Source: Ciona savignyi (lineage: Eukaryota; Chordata; Ascidiacea; Phlebobranchia; Cionidae). From it: a stretch of DNA of 64,000 bases. A program made the position numbers and the translations under genes. The notes under the pieces are model-generated. The model had not been told where the DNA came from. It saw nothing but the letters and a program-made list of their open reading frames with translations, and did no database searches. Location: positions 124,795 to 188,794 of the forward strand of contig CH003202.1 of NCBI GenBank assembly GCA_000149265.1. The letters are read 5' to 3'. This document shows positions 1 to 12,833 of the stretch, one piece after another. Positions within the stretch are counted from its first letter, which is position 1, and each line of letters begins with the position of its first letter.

Positions 1-179
1 ACTGCAACAATTACAAATGTAAATTTCGCTATACAGTCTCCAGCAATAGACTGTGGGTATTGGGAGAATCTTACAGTTTACATTGACTTTTACACTAATA
101 TTCGCACACATTAAAATAAACATTATCCTCCTGTTCATATTTCTAGGAAAAATTTAAACTTCATTTTTTTTTCTAGCAG

Positions 180-3100
180 GTAGCAGTAATACCAGGTACT
201 GTGATGTACAATTTAAACTGGTTTGATGTGAAGACTCCAGTCTACAGGAATTTCTATCTTTTCAATGTGACAAATAAACAAGAATTTCTGTCTCAAAGAC
301 CGGGTCACTATGTTCAACCAGTTTTCCAAGAAATTGGTCCATATACATACAGGTTATTTTTATGGGTTTTGAATATATTTTGATTTAACATAAGTATTGA
401 GAATTTTGTTATGTAATAACTGATGAATTGTATCAATCCAGATGATTTAAATGGGTCTGTAATGAATCTGGAAAAACTGAATTAAAATGAGCGTTCTTTT
501 TTTAAAATGAAAAAGAAACAGGTTTTTCACATTTTTTTCTGTTTCTTAAACATAATTAACAATGTTTTATTTGCGTAACTAGATTAGAAAAAAATAATAA
601 AACAAAAATTATGATTTAGAGAGTTCCTGGCCAAGGATCACATACAATATTTGGAACGCAACAAATCAACCCCAGAAGAAGTTTATTACAGACAAACCGC
701 CACGTTTGAGTTTGACCCAGGACGAAGCAATGGGAGTGAAAGTGATATTGTCACCTCTTTAAACTTTATAATTGCTGTGAGTACACTTACATCAAAATAC
801 ATTTAAAAAAGAATTGATGAATACTGGTCATCCCTGAAGATCCAAAAACACAAAAATATCATAACATGGGCGTTTTCAAATTACCTTATTAATGCAGTCC
901 TATTCTTAGAGTTAATGTAGTATGTTAATTATGAAGGTTACCTTTTTACCATTTTTGTTCAAACCATAAATCCATTGGGTTTAGGCAAACAGCCAGTTTT
1001 GACCCACAATTACTTTTATTTTTATAGATGTTTAAGTTGACCAATGACATCACCATATAGACTATATCAGGGGTGCTCACACTTTTTCAGCATGCGAGCT
1101 ACTTTTAAAATGACCGAGTCAAAATGATCTACCCACTACTAAAATGCAAAGGCGAAAGAGCGGCGCTTTCGGCATGTTTTGCTGTACTTAGAGCCGTTGT
1201 TTGATTTGATTGGTCTCCCGAACGGCAACATTCAGTTGTCATCTGAATGGCTGCCCTGTATATCAATCAAGTGACAGCATTGAAGCTAGAATGATATTTT
1301 TTAATGTCACGCCGCGATCGACCAGTACCACCTTCGCGATCAACCGGTAGATCGCGATCGACTTAATGAGCACCCCTGGACTATATTGTTGGTTGTTATA
1401 CGATTAGCTCGTCCCAACAGTCAGACTAACTGAAGGAATTTAGCATCCTATACATATACAGTATGGCAATTAATTGGGGAAAGTTCATAACAATAAACTA
1501 AGGGAAATTATAAAATTCTGTACACAATGAGTTTTATTGAAAATTTCTTCCCAGTTACTTCCTGGACTCATAGATCACGTGATTAAAGAAGAATCAGCCA
1601 GGGATGCCATTTATCTTGTGCTGAATAAGATGATCAGAGACACAAACTCCGAGATCTTGATGACAATGAGTGTTGGGGAGTATTTGTGGGGTTTCCAGGA
1701 TCCTTTGTTGACAGCGATTCTAGGTTTAATAGCACCTGATTCTAAGGACACTGAATTCGGACTCTTTTTACTGGTGAGTTAATGTTAACCACTTAAAATT
1801 AAATTATTAATATCATTAAAGATATTAAATATATTCTTTTATAGGTTTTGATATCTCTGTCTTTATTATTGCAATAACGAGGTGAACAAAATAATTTAAT
1901 CAGCATGTCGTTTTTAAAGGATATGATTGTTTATGTTAAAGTGAAAATTGAATTGAACATAAACTTAAAGCAATAACTATATCAAACACAATACACATTC
2001 CCTTTGGTAATCCTACTTCTCCTGTTCCTGTGTCATAATTTCTTTGCCATTATTTAAACCCCCCAAAAAATGAAAAATGAATAAACTAAACTATGAGCCT
2101 GAAATAAACCTAAAATTTGTAATATTATGGGATCATTAAAAGATTTCCTATGTAAAAACGCCACCTAATTTATTAAACTCTCTATTCAACCACACTGTGC
2201 TCCCAATAAATGATGCAGGATCGGATACACAGTGGATATAGCCTCTGAGATGGTTGTGGTAAAAACGTTTTTACCGTTTTTATTTTCAAGAGTTTCTATT
2301 AACAGTATTTAAGCGATCTCTGTTAAGTGCATTTCGCAAGGACATGGCCGATTAAAAATAGGTTGTTTTGATGCAACAACTTTCTGTCGATGCGCTAATC
2401 AAGTGAGCGGCTGGATACAAATAAAATAAAACACTATGTTGACAGACAAACCAATCTAGAGGTTGGAGAGACTACCAAGTCTACACTGGACGTAACTTCC
2501 CGCAACATAATAACGAGATCACCAGATATAAAAATATGAGGTGCATATTATTATTGTTTTATATTACCACAGACTATGTGTTTGAGATCTGGAACACATA
2601 TCGATTTAACATTTTTTGTTCTGTCTATGCTTTTACCTAGCATACAGTGTTGTGAGCACTGCAACGAAACTGGTTGTCTTCACAAATTTTAAACAAAGCT
2701 CAATGACTTCCAAATATTTTATAAAGCTTGTGGAAATTTCCTACACAACCTACATCTAAAAATCTACTCATTTTTACAGCAACTTTTCTCTTAATTTTCT
2801 TTGTTTTCTACTACCTACATTCTGGAAAAGACATTTTACTCTTATTTTTTGTATGAAATGAACTAATGCTGTAAACATTAAAATAAAATAACCCAGTATA
2901 AATCTCGAAAATAGAAAATAATTAAGCAATTAGTTATAAGATATCTATTTTTTGCAGTGAGCTTCCGTACTGGTTTGGCCCGACGTGTAACATGATTAAT
3001 GGAACAGGTAGTAATGTTGTTTCTATTTTCTTTAATCAGGTTGTTTCCAGGCTAAAAATTACAAAATCTTTCTTCAATATTTCGGTAACTTATAAAATCA

Positions 3101-6100
3101 GAAAAAAACGATACTTCACAGCTATGTTTTGGCCTGTCTACAGCATATTCTTTTGAATAATATATAATGTCTAGCAAAACAGTTACTTATCAATTATCAT
3201 TCTACAGTTCCATGTTTTTACAGATGGAACAATGACCTTCCCATTCATGGACAAGAGTAAACCAACTTATTTCTTCATTGATGAGATGTGCAGGTAGTGC
3301 ATGTAATATAAGTCTGCTATATGGAATTTAAGATACACATACAATTTTTCTTTGCGACTAAAAAAGCAGGGGTCTGTAAAACAAGAGGTTTGATAAAATA
3401 GCAGAGATATTACACTGTGCTTTGTTGCTGTAACCTAGTAGATTCAAAGGTAGAAATAAAGCAATAAAAGTGTTTTTAAACGTTACAACATAATGCAATA
3501 GCTCTGGTAATGCAATGTTGAGTACCAGAAAATTTGGAAATCTAATCATATAATTTCCAATTTCACTTTAATATAATCACTTTAGGTCATTGTATGCAAA
3601 TTACGAGTCGGATTACACAGTTGAAGGTATTCGTGGGTGGAAGTATTTAGTTCCACCTGATATTTTCCAATCCCCCCTCATCAATGAGGATAATCTTTGT
3701 TTTTGTCCGGATTTGAACCACACGGTGTGCCAGCATTCTGGAGCCACTCTTGCAAGCAGTTGTTACTTTGGTAAGCAGAATTAGTTGTGATGCAACCAAA
3801 GATAGATAGCTTATGGGAAAAAAATCCAAATAGCTTATGGGAAAAACACAAAAGTTAAAAATAATTACAACTTTCCCTGCAATAGCTTTGTTAACTTCAC
3901 TTTGGAAGTGTGGTAATCTGATCAATTCCTGTGTTATAATGCCCCCTATGATTTCTAATATTTTTAATAGATGTTATAAACAACTGGTCAATGTTACTAA
4001 TGATGATAACAACCCGGTTCTTTTTCACTGTGAATAATTAAATTCCTTTCAAATTAACCTTGCTTATTAACAACGGTATTTTAACAACTTTTAATTATTT
4101 ATATTTTCTTAAAATACTTAAAACTTAATAATAAATCAACAAGCAAATAATCTACAGTGAATAGATGGAATAATCAACTCGGCAGCTAAAAATAAAACAA
4201 ACAAAACTAAGTCACATCCAACAAGCATCTGGATTCGATCTCGTATCTACATTGTCCTATAAAAATATTTGTCAACATGAAAGTTAAACTTGACGTTTGT
4301 ATGTGCGCTTTGACTTATACGTCTAGTGACTTATTTCCAGGTGTTCCTCTGCTTGTATCTTTCCCTCACTTCTTGTATGAGGATGGTTACTATAGCAGCA
4401 AGCTGGTAGGCATGGCACCAGAGAAAGACAAGCATGAAATGATTTTGGTTTATGAACCGGTATGTATTAATATGCTCAATAGAATATTACTTTATCGAGT
4501 TAAATGAAGTGTTTTTTCCTCCAGCATTGGTTTCCCGGGGAAATTGTGCATTGTTTGATATTTTTGTGCTTTGCTGGATAAAATGATTGAATTTGTCTTT
4601 CTCCATAATATTCTGTATGATGCAAAGTTAAGTTCTGAAGGCTTTGATGTCTAACTTTGTAGGACCTGCGCCCGATGTTTGTTGTTAACATGGGCATTTG
4701 AAGTCAAGAGTGTCTAGTTATATGAGGATGGAACTTCGGTTTTAGGCGAAATCACCTGAACAAACATGGACATTTTTTTTAAATATCGTTATATTCTGTA
4801 AGTCTAACACTTTACAGAATGATAATTATTATCTTAGTGTAGTCCATTCCTTGGAGACCTTTTCTGTGTTTGTGTTCCTGGTAAAAGCTATTTACAAATA
4901 ATGCCTTCATATTGTTGATTTAAATAGGTCTGTAAAACATCAAAGTAATGAATATAGAATGAATATAAAAATATTGACAGAAAACTGGGATGATAATTAA
5001 AACTGAAAGTCGAATCCAACTCAATGTATTTATGGCACCTAATAAAAATGTCAAGTAAGTTTTTATGTTAAATGTTTTGCAGTATAGTTTTTAAGGATTG
5101 TAAGTTATCTGACAGTAACTCTACGTAAAACTTTTGTATAAGAGTGATCAACAAAAAAGATAAAAAGTACTTTAGTATGTATTAGTGATCAACATTCAAC
5201 AATTTAAAAGAAATGATCCAGCTTTTATTGAATAATTAACAAGATAAATGATTTTCTCTGTAATACAGTCATTTTTATCTTTGTTGTTCGAAACCTTTCA
5301 AAAGATTATAAATGCGGAAGGTCAATCCAATTGCTTACATTTGAAATAATAAAATTCTTTCTCTGTGTGTGTTGTTTTAATAATTGGCTCTTTCAGATTG
5401 TTAAATCAAATCCAGGAAGAGTTTGCTTTCCCAATCGTTTGGTTGAATGAAAATGCGGTTCTTCGACCCAGTGATGCCGTGTGGTTTTCCAAGTGAGTCA
5501 AAGTTAGGATGGGAGGATATGTTTATCGCTGTGAATGGAAAAATTCAGGGTACGTTATGGCACGGGCAATCGTCAGATCAACTCATGCTCACAATTGGTT
5601 GAACGGAACTATTGTAGTGTGTTGTATATGATTGAGACTTTCCTTAATTTGGTAGAACCCATTATTCCACTCTGTTCAGACAATGTTTGTTAAGTGCCTT
5701 GCCCAAGGACAAAACTAACTTGCAACCAGTTTGAACCTGCGACCCTTCGGCTAAAGGCAACACACTACCTCACCAAGCTAATCAGTTGGAAGTTAAACTG
5801 TATGGGATGCTAAACATTAAACTAGTATTGGAAGCCAGATTGTTGGTGTATTCAGAATAATGCTTATGTCATAACAACACTATGGTTATCTCACCACATG
5901 CAGTTGGGATGTCAAAGTTAATATAGTCTGTGTGTGTTGGATGAAGTTGGTTGCAGCTTTAAGAGACCGTACTTTGGTTTTTGCAAAAACATAAAATCAA
6001 TAATTTTAATTTTAATGAGAGACATTTCGGAAAAAATTAGTGACGTTATGTTTTTTGGTTAAGACTATCATACATCTACATGCATTATGCTACAAACATA

Positions 6101-7197
6101 GATTTTCTTTGACAAGTTAATTTACTAGATTCCAGCAACAAATACATGTTTACCTAGAACCAGGTTTTATTTATTCACAGTTGTCACAGCTGGTGAATAG
6201 ATGTGCTAGCTGTATGTTATTCATTTGAACAACCAAAATTTGTGTTTTCAAGGTTATTATACAAAGTGGACGATGTTGTCCTGTTTATCCAAATTGTTAT
6301 TTGTGTAATTGGAGCTGGGTTGATTGTGTTGTCTGTGGCTTGCTTTGTACGAAACAAGAGATACACCATGCATATTAAGGTGAGATTGCTTCCGCCGATT
6401 TCAATATATACATACGTGATCAACTGCAATTTTAAAAAGCTACTGCAGTGTGTTCATTTCTTGATATTTATTTAAATTTTTGACCATTTGGTCTCATTGG
6501 ATTAACCCACACAACAAGACCTGTTTAAAGTCATTCGGCTCTTCCACAGATTAAAGGGTAATTTTTAAAATTGATCCATTTTAATTTTTTTAACAATACA
6601 AGTTTTTCTTTGGTTTTGTGGAGGTGTCTGGTATTATTTTAACATTGGTCTGTTTTTCATATTTTATGGAATTAGCGAAATGTTCAATGTATGTCTATGA
6701 TAAGAAGGGTTAGTAAATTTACATTTTGTGCCATGATTAGGAAAACACAGATATATGATCAGAAAAGTTGTCACATTACCTCACGCCCAATGTTGGGTTA
6801 CCGGAGCTACTGTAGTGTGTTGCATTTAGCTAAAATATATTTCAAGCAAGTAATTTATTTGAATAAGGCAGCATACTCACATGCCTTTCTTACATCATCC
6901 CAACCGCCGGTTTCAATCAAACAACCGTTCGGCTGACAGCAAACTGTGGATGCCCTTACCAACCGAGCTAACAGGACAGAGATTTTTAATTCCATATTGC
7001 TGGTGTAAAGTAAACAGCAGCAGTCATTGATCAACTTTTATTCAAAGTTTAAGTAACATTTAAAATCCTGTGAGGTTATATTCAATTTTAAAACAAAGAA
7101 TTTTCCATCTTAGAAATCAGACAGCACAAAGCGGATAGTGGGCTACAGTAACAAAGAACAACTATCAACTGTTTCCCAGAAATCTGTTAAACTTTAA
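180..7197 (+). CDS. CD36/LIMP-2/SCARB family scavenger receptor, 5'-partial, 12 exons visible
   Basis: Exons, joined in phase: 180-352, 620-776, 1555-1773, 2446-2540, 2958-3007, 3224-3293, 3586-3770, 4341-4459, 4981-5054, 5397-5492, 6253-6379, 7114-7197 (TAA). Family members are two-pass membrane glycoproteins that bind lipids or lipoproteins through a large ectodomain. Seen here: the early ectodomain with a GPYTYR motif at the exon 1/2 join, a CNMINGT motif (2958-3007) as in LIMP-2, an FPHF motif in exon 8, several N-x-S/T sites, conserved cysteines (exons 5-8), and a C-terminal hydrophobic segment in exon 11 (VVLFIQIVICVIGAG onward) followed by a short basic cytoplasmic tail. The first transmembrane segment and start codon lie before position 1. 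The tail has no acidic-dileucine lysosomal signal like that of LIMP-2, so a plasma-membrane CD36/SCARB role is as likely; the exact paralogue is not assigned. The first exon's acceptor could be 177 or 180. Confidence 0.9.
1068..1378. mobile_element. hAT-type MITE, 311 bp, in intron 2 of the CD36-family gene
   Basis: The ends are a 12-bp perfect terminal inverted repeat, CAGGGGTGCTCA and its complement TGAGCACCCCTG. The element is flanked on both sides by the same 8 bases, GACTATAT (1060-1067 and 1379-1386). An 8-bp target duplication and CAGGGGTG-type ends are hallmarks of hAT transposons. No transposase ORF is present, so it is non-autonomous. Confidence 0.9.
2013..2100 (-). repeat. Fragment of a second dispersed repeat family
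   Basis: Contains CTCCTGTTCCTGTGTCATAA, TTTGCCATT and a tail ATGAATAAACTAAACTA. It matches the left part of the elements at 31835-32015 and 44570-44735. Lies in intron 3 of the CD36-family gene. Confidence 0.5.
5507..5790 (-). mobile_element. tRNA-derived SINE, near full length, in intron 10 of the CD36-family gene
   Basis: Minus-oriented copy of the main SINE family of this window. The 3' tail (AGGAT repeats, then the complement of the hallmark AAACATGAATAT) is at the left. The tRNA-like head is at the right, with the complement of a B-box-like segment and of the A-box region. The middle contains the family signatures GTGTGTTGTATATGATT, CCCATTAT and TGCCTTGCCCAAGGAC. Confidence 0.75.
6765..6985 (-). 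mobile_element. Degenerate SINE copy in intron 11 of the CD36-family gene
   Basis: Retains TTGGGTTACCGGAGCTACTG, TAGTGTGTTGCA and a head-like part (AACCGTTCGGCTG ... CCAACCGAGCTAA) of the tRNA-derived SINE, in minus orientation. The central part is not alignable by eye. Confidence 0.5.
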
Positions 7198-8810
7198 TTT
7201 GATTCATTAACTCAAACACAACATTTCTACCACATTGCTGTATATTGTGTCATAACAAAAGTCTTTTGCTATTATAATGAGCTGCTCACATTTATTTTCA
7301 TTGCTCTTGGTGGGTCAACCACAGTTGTTTTAATTCAATCTTTACTTCGTGTCCCACCGGCTTGATGGATTTTTTTATTTTAATATTTTATACAAACATT
7401 TATTCAATGCATCATGAAAAGTGTAAAAAATATATAAGGAAAAAATAACTGTCGTTCTAGGTACAAAGTTTGGACAAACTGGTTTTACTGAAGTAAATCG
7501 ACCATTTTGCATCTGAGTGTAACCTTTTTTATTAAAACTGAAATAAAGAATGTTTCAAAACATCCCAAAAATAAGATAAATTGTTGCTTTATATTCTTGC
7601 TTGGATTCACATCATTTATTCCACATTCTACAATCTAATGAATCGACAAATCATTAACTATCTCTATTAGATTAAATATAATAGCAGCTCTGACAAACTG
7701 ACTATGTGCATGGTGTATGTGAACATTGATTTTGTTATTAAGACTGTTGTTATTTCGCTACCATTATAAACATGTTCCTAATTATTCTTACATTTGTTAT
7801 TTTAATGATTTTACATTAGTTTTTATAAAAAAGAAATTATTAAATTCAACAATTTATCAACATTATGTCTTTTCACCTTTAAATGAAATAATTGATTAAG
7901 TTCTTGTGCCTATGCAGGTAGTAAGGTAGTTATACCCATTTATCCAAATTAGTACGAGTTACCATTAAACTACAGTTTGTTTATGTATTAGAAAGTCACC
8001 TAAAAGTTGTTGCATTTGACCAGTGGATTGAAATTAATAGCTTCAAGTAATACATTATACGCAGTATATAGGCTCCATGCTGTGAACATAAGGTATTTTG
8101 ACGATTAACCTTTCTTTCAACTGTAATTAAATATTTGCAAATATCCTATATGCTGTAGCATCATTTATTGAAAACGATTCTTGCTGTTTTTGTTATGTTG
8201 AATGTGGCATACACTAAAATAAATTACCATATTTATTTGTATTCCTTAACCAATAAAGAATAATCAAAATTTACTTTATAATGACGGAATCTAATTTTTG
8301 TGACTCAAATTTTGTAGATATATTGTTATATATTTTAACATCACAATAAAACCACACATTAAAATTGTATTATTTATAAACAATTAAAAAATTCTGGTAA
8401 ATAATTAAATAAGTTCATACAAAAGTAATAACAACTTTAAATACTGGCTAGAGCTTTAGAAAAAAAATTTTTTAGTTATGTCATACTTGAGATTCTCAAG
8501 TTGAGAAGTTTTAACATTTGAGGCAGTTTGCAAGTTTTGTTGGATTCTTAGAAATGTTGCTTTGATTCAGTAGTTCAAACATATCGGAAAAATTATTAAC
8601 TAATAATGCATTGTTATTTTTAATTCTTTAATTTTTAAACAAATTGTATATGTTTAATTCATCATTGTTGGTAAATAATGTGAAACTGTATAATAATACT
8701 CTGGTCAAGTTGTTCAGAGACCATATGCCTACACTCAATATACAGTTTTTGAATAGGCTAAGACTTATTTTTCTGTAATGATCCCCATATAGACTGTAAT
8801 TCCTTCCAGA
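7198..8810. other. AT-rich convergent intergenic stretch
   Basis: The 3' flank between the CD36-family gene (+) and the first DHRS1-like gene (-). I see no exon, RNA gene or clear mobile element apart from the candidate poly(A) signal listed separately. Confidence 0.5.
7542..7547 (+). promoter_or_regulatory. Candidate poly(A) signal of the CD36-family gene
   Basis: AATAAA about 345 bases after the stop codon of the CD36-family gene, in AT-rich 3' flank. Cleavage position not determined. Confidence 0.45.
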
Positions 8811-11800
8811 TTATTCATATTTGCTCTTATGCTTCTCTTCTGGCACAGCACTCATGGGGGCAAGTATCTTGTACATCCAAAATGGAATTTTAAACCATTG
8901 TGGTGTGAATGAGGAGAGCCAACTTAGAGAGGTGAAGAGAAGTAGAAGTTGTAAACTTCTCATACTAAGAGGTGAAGAACCTGTATATATGATGTGTGGG
9001 TTACATTTATTGGATAGTTTTAATAAAAGTATATAAATTTAACTAATCCCCTGCACATGGTGTAAAGATCCCAAGTTATAAACCTAATTTTCTTCATTAA
9101 ATTTTCAAAAGAACATTACTTTAATTTCATTAAAAGATTGCCTGTTTTTTACTTGTTGTTAAAATGAATATTTTACATTAAGGTACCCATTTGTACAGAC
9201 CCATGCTAAAGTTCAAAATTAAAAATGTAGAATTTTACCATCAACATCAGTAAAACCATATTGTGCAGCGACGTCCGTTACCATAACGACTTTACCAGTT
9301 CTATTCATGATGTTTGCCTCTGTAATTTTGTAAAATGTATTTGTTGTTTAGAGAATGTACACTATTACTTACAAACCCAACAGGTTGAAAAATATTAATA
9401 TATAACTTATTACTTTATAAATGAGAGACATACAAATTAAATCCACAGCAGTACAAATATCAATAATTTTTAAGGCATTGAGTTGATTTCATAGAGAGAA
9501 GTCATTCAAATGTCATTTCCATGAATTTAAAAATGCTGAAGGCAGATGACTCCAGAAAATAATGTTTGCAGCCCCACTGGGATTGCTAACTACAGTTGGG
9601 AGATCTTTGGTCTAGCAGATCTACTTCTAAAGAAAAAATACCTCACTACAATAGCTCCGCCAACCTAACTTTGGACACAAGGTAATCTATCAGTTACCAA
9701 CAATATTGTTATATTTCTTAGATAAAAATGAGTATTTTTACCAATATCACATGAAATAAATGTTTATCGCTGTTAGAAACATGAAATTCATAATATTGGC
9801 ACCATCAGTTTACGGAAGCTATTGCAGTTTGTTGTATATGCTAAAAACATGTACGCAACCATTAAGCCAGTACCTGGTTTGGATCTCACAACCGTTCGGC
9901 TGTCAATAACTTGTTTTCTAGGTGATTAAGTCATCCCAACATAAATAGAAATCTGATATGGCTAAAGCTGCACAAGACACAAGCTTAAAATAAAAACTAA
10001 CCATGTAACAAATGAGAAATTGCAATTCCGCTAAATTCTGTGCTTTCACCGTGGCTCACCATAAAGTCCTGGATATGTTAAGTTATATTGTTAACTTCCA
10101 TATCTATTTAACACCCATAAAAATTGGTGGTTTAACAGTTAGCACCTTCTCTTCATACATGTCTCTTGAAATAAGGAATGTTTATCTCCATAAATGGGAT
10201 AATGCGGTATGTCATAATTTAATTAATGCTATGTGGTTCACAGATACGTTATCAGAATAAGAAATGCATAGGATATACGTGTTTTATTGAGTTTTACATT
10301 TCTAATTTAAAATTGTATTTTTATAAGTGTTTTTTAATACAATGTTTTATATTTTATAAGTTTTGCTGATATAAAGATTTTTTACTTACTCTTTCCCTTA
10401 AATTCATTCCTGCTTCCCCCACGACATGCTCAGTTTTAACTGGACCTGGCCACAAGGATATAAATGCAATGTTGTATTGCATCAGTTCAAGTGCACAGTC
10501 GTTCACCATTCTATCTTTCTGATGAAAGAAAAAGCATTGTTCTAGAATTTCAGTCATGTTAACCAACCATATCCATGCAATGGAAAGATAGTCTGCAGAG
10601 TTTTAGTTGAAAAGAACTCAAAACATAACTCAACTAAAAGATAGCAACACATTAAAAATAAAAAATAGACATTTTTATTAAAAAATTAAGACTTTTATAA
10701 ACTTTAGCATAGAAACCCCCTTTTTAATAATAAAACAATACCCACAAAAAGGCTTATATAAAATGATCCGCCTGAGGCGATGCCTTGCCCAGGAACGCAA
10801 CTATACAAAACTGTATTTGGGATGGAAAATGGAACCAGTTACAGTTTTATTATAACCTCCCACCACATTTAGGTATAATTAAGGTGCCCCCATATTATGT
10901 TAATAGTTAATAGAATTCACTACTCACTGCAGCCTTTCCAATCCCATACAGTGGTGTTAAGAATGGCATAACTGCACCAGCTGAGCTAAGGTTTATAATA
11001 AGTCCTTTTCGTTTTGGCACCATCAGTCGAGATGCATAAACCGTGCATAAGTAGTGATTTCTGAATGTTAAAACAGAATTGGATGGATTGTCATTTGTAA
11101 TCCATAAAATTTAATTATAATTGATTATTATGGGAATTCATATGCACACTCTAAAAGCTTTGTCTACTGGCCTGGGAATAAAATGTTTCAAATTTAACTT
11201 GAATAAAGCTTTATGGTATTCACCAAATAAATAAATCATTGCAAAAGCTCAAATAATACATTGATCCAACCTACAGTACAGTTCCTAAAGCCATTACAGT
11301 GGACAACCTATGAATCCAATCCGTTGTTATGACTAATACATTTTGGTTCCATCTCTACCCAACCAATTAGTTCGGCAATACTAATATGTTTCTTTTCCAA
11401 TGCTACAACTACATGTAAAATGGTCTAGATTGGACATGATATTTGTTTTCAAGTCCATGTCGGCTGAATACGACTTATTTGAAACTTATGTGTGGGGTGT
11501 CCAGTTACAGCCATATAACTATAAAAATAACAATCCCCTCTCAGATAGACAAAGAAATAAACTGAAAGATGATAGACTATATTATATACATGGTTTCTGT
11601 CAAGAACTTTTCTTTGAAATGCTGTGTGGCATCGGTAAGTTTGCAAAAAATATTAAATTGTTTATATGTTATTTTTTACACAAAATTTTTAATACCTGAA
11701 CAAATTGTCATATTGCAGTAATTTTCCATTACCTGAGAACTTTTTGTTTCCATTAAACACAAGTTTAGTTTAATTATTTTTATGTTTCGTAGATGTAAGT

Positions 11801-12833
11801 AACTTACCTCAAGCCAACCCTATTCACTGTGTCCCAAGATTCTATAGGTTGGTCCCAGAAATATGTTCGGTTGTTTCCAAAGACAAACTGCAAGTATGGA
11901 AGGTTTATAGTGGGACATTTTGTTGAGCCGCATAGTGTGGGTTGACGGTTCAACTTTCAGAAAAACTGCTCTTTAACAGTCTCCTGACGACGTAATGTCG
12001 CTAATAACCAGTTTTCCTATTATTGATTTAGATTCAAACATATCATTTAATTTAAAGCAATTATTGGACACAATACACTATATCTATTAACATAATGGTA
12101 AATATACATTACTCTGGTGATTAGATGTATTATAAGGGACACTTCATTGTTTCAAGCATTCGGTTATCAGGAAAAGTTAGTCTTGTGCTAAAGCAACAAT
12201 TGTGTAGTATCTTGCATAAGGACAAGAAGATTGTTACAATCTTTAACTTACTTATACAGTATTAAATATGTAATTCAGTGTTGCCTATATATTGGTATAA
12301 CTTAATATGTCCTAAAAGTTGATATGTTTTAAACAATTTGTTGTGTATAACCTCCACAGCAGAATATGCATTGTTCACCAACAGATCGAGTGTTGCATTT
12401 TGTTCGCTTGAAATTTTGTTGAAAAGTTCTTTGATATCATCATCTTTGCTATGATCACATTGAACAGGAATGCAATGGCCGCCTGCTCCTCTTTCCTTTG
12501 CCTTAAGGAAGGGTATTATATTAGTGTGCAAAATTTTGGCAGTCTGGGTATTTGGGCAGACTGGGTACTACGTGCCAACACAGATTCGGTTAAGGGTATT
12601 GCAGACAATAATGGTTAGAGCTGATATTAAACTTGCTTGATTACATTAATACAACAAGTATGAACATCAATCCTCTAATAACCCACCTCATTTTTAACAG
12701 CTTCCAATTTGGATAGATCTCGCCCAGTTATATAACAAGTTGCCCCGTTAGTTATCAGCTGCAAAGCAATCCCTCGTCCTATACCTCTTGATGCACCAGT
12801 CACCAAGCAAACTTTGCCACCCAAATTTGGCAT
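8811..12833 (-). CDS. DHRS1-type short-chain dehydrogenase/reductase, copy A (318 aa, 8 exons)
   Basis: Exons in transcript order: 12833-12687, 12501-12352, 11887-11808, 11060-10928, 10518-10390, 10068-10002, 9319-9239, 8980-8811 (TAA). They sum to 957 nt with all phases matching. Family members reduce carbonyl or steroid substrates with NAD(P)H. Seen: Rossmann motif TGASRGIG at residues 12-19, NNAY at 92-95, active-site Ser151 (NLSS), Tyr164 and Lys168 (YGIGK), then SLWPGPVKTE typical of DHRS1. The C-terminal exon has a hydrophobic stretch and ends SKYE. Human DHRS1 has 313 residues, so the length fits. The start is the ATG six codons before the first beta strand. Copy B lies 1.65 kb upstream on the same strand with the same exon pattern; exons 1-2 are almost identical to copy B. 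Substrate cannot be inferred. Confidence 0.93.
9800..9925 (-). mobile_element. Old SINE remnant in intron 6 of DHRS1-like copy A
   Basis: Weak match to the tRNA-derived SINE: ACGGAAGCTATTGCAG, TTTGTTGTATATGCT and a head-like CAACCGTTCGGCTG, in minus orientation. Too degenerate for exact ends. Confidence 0.35.
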
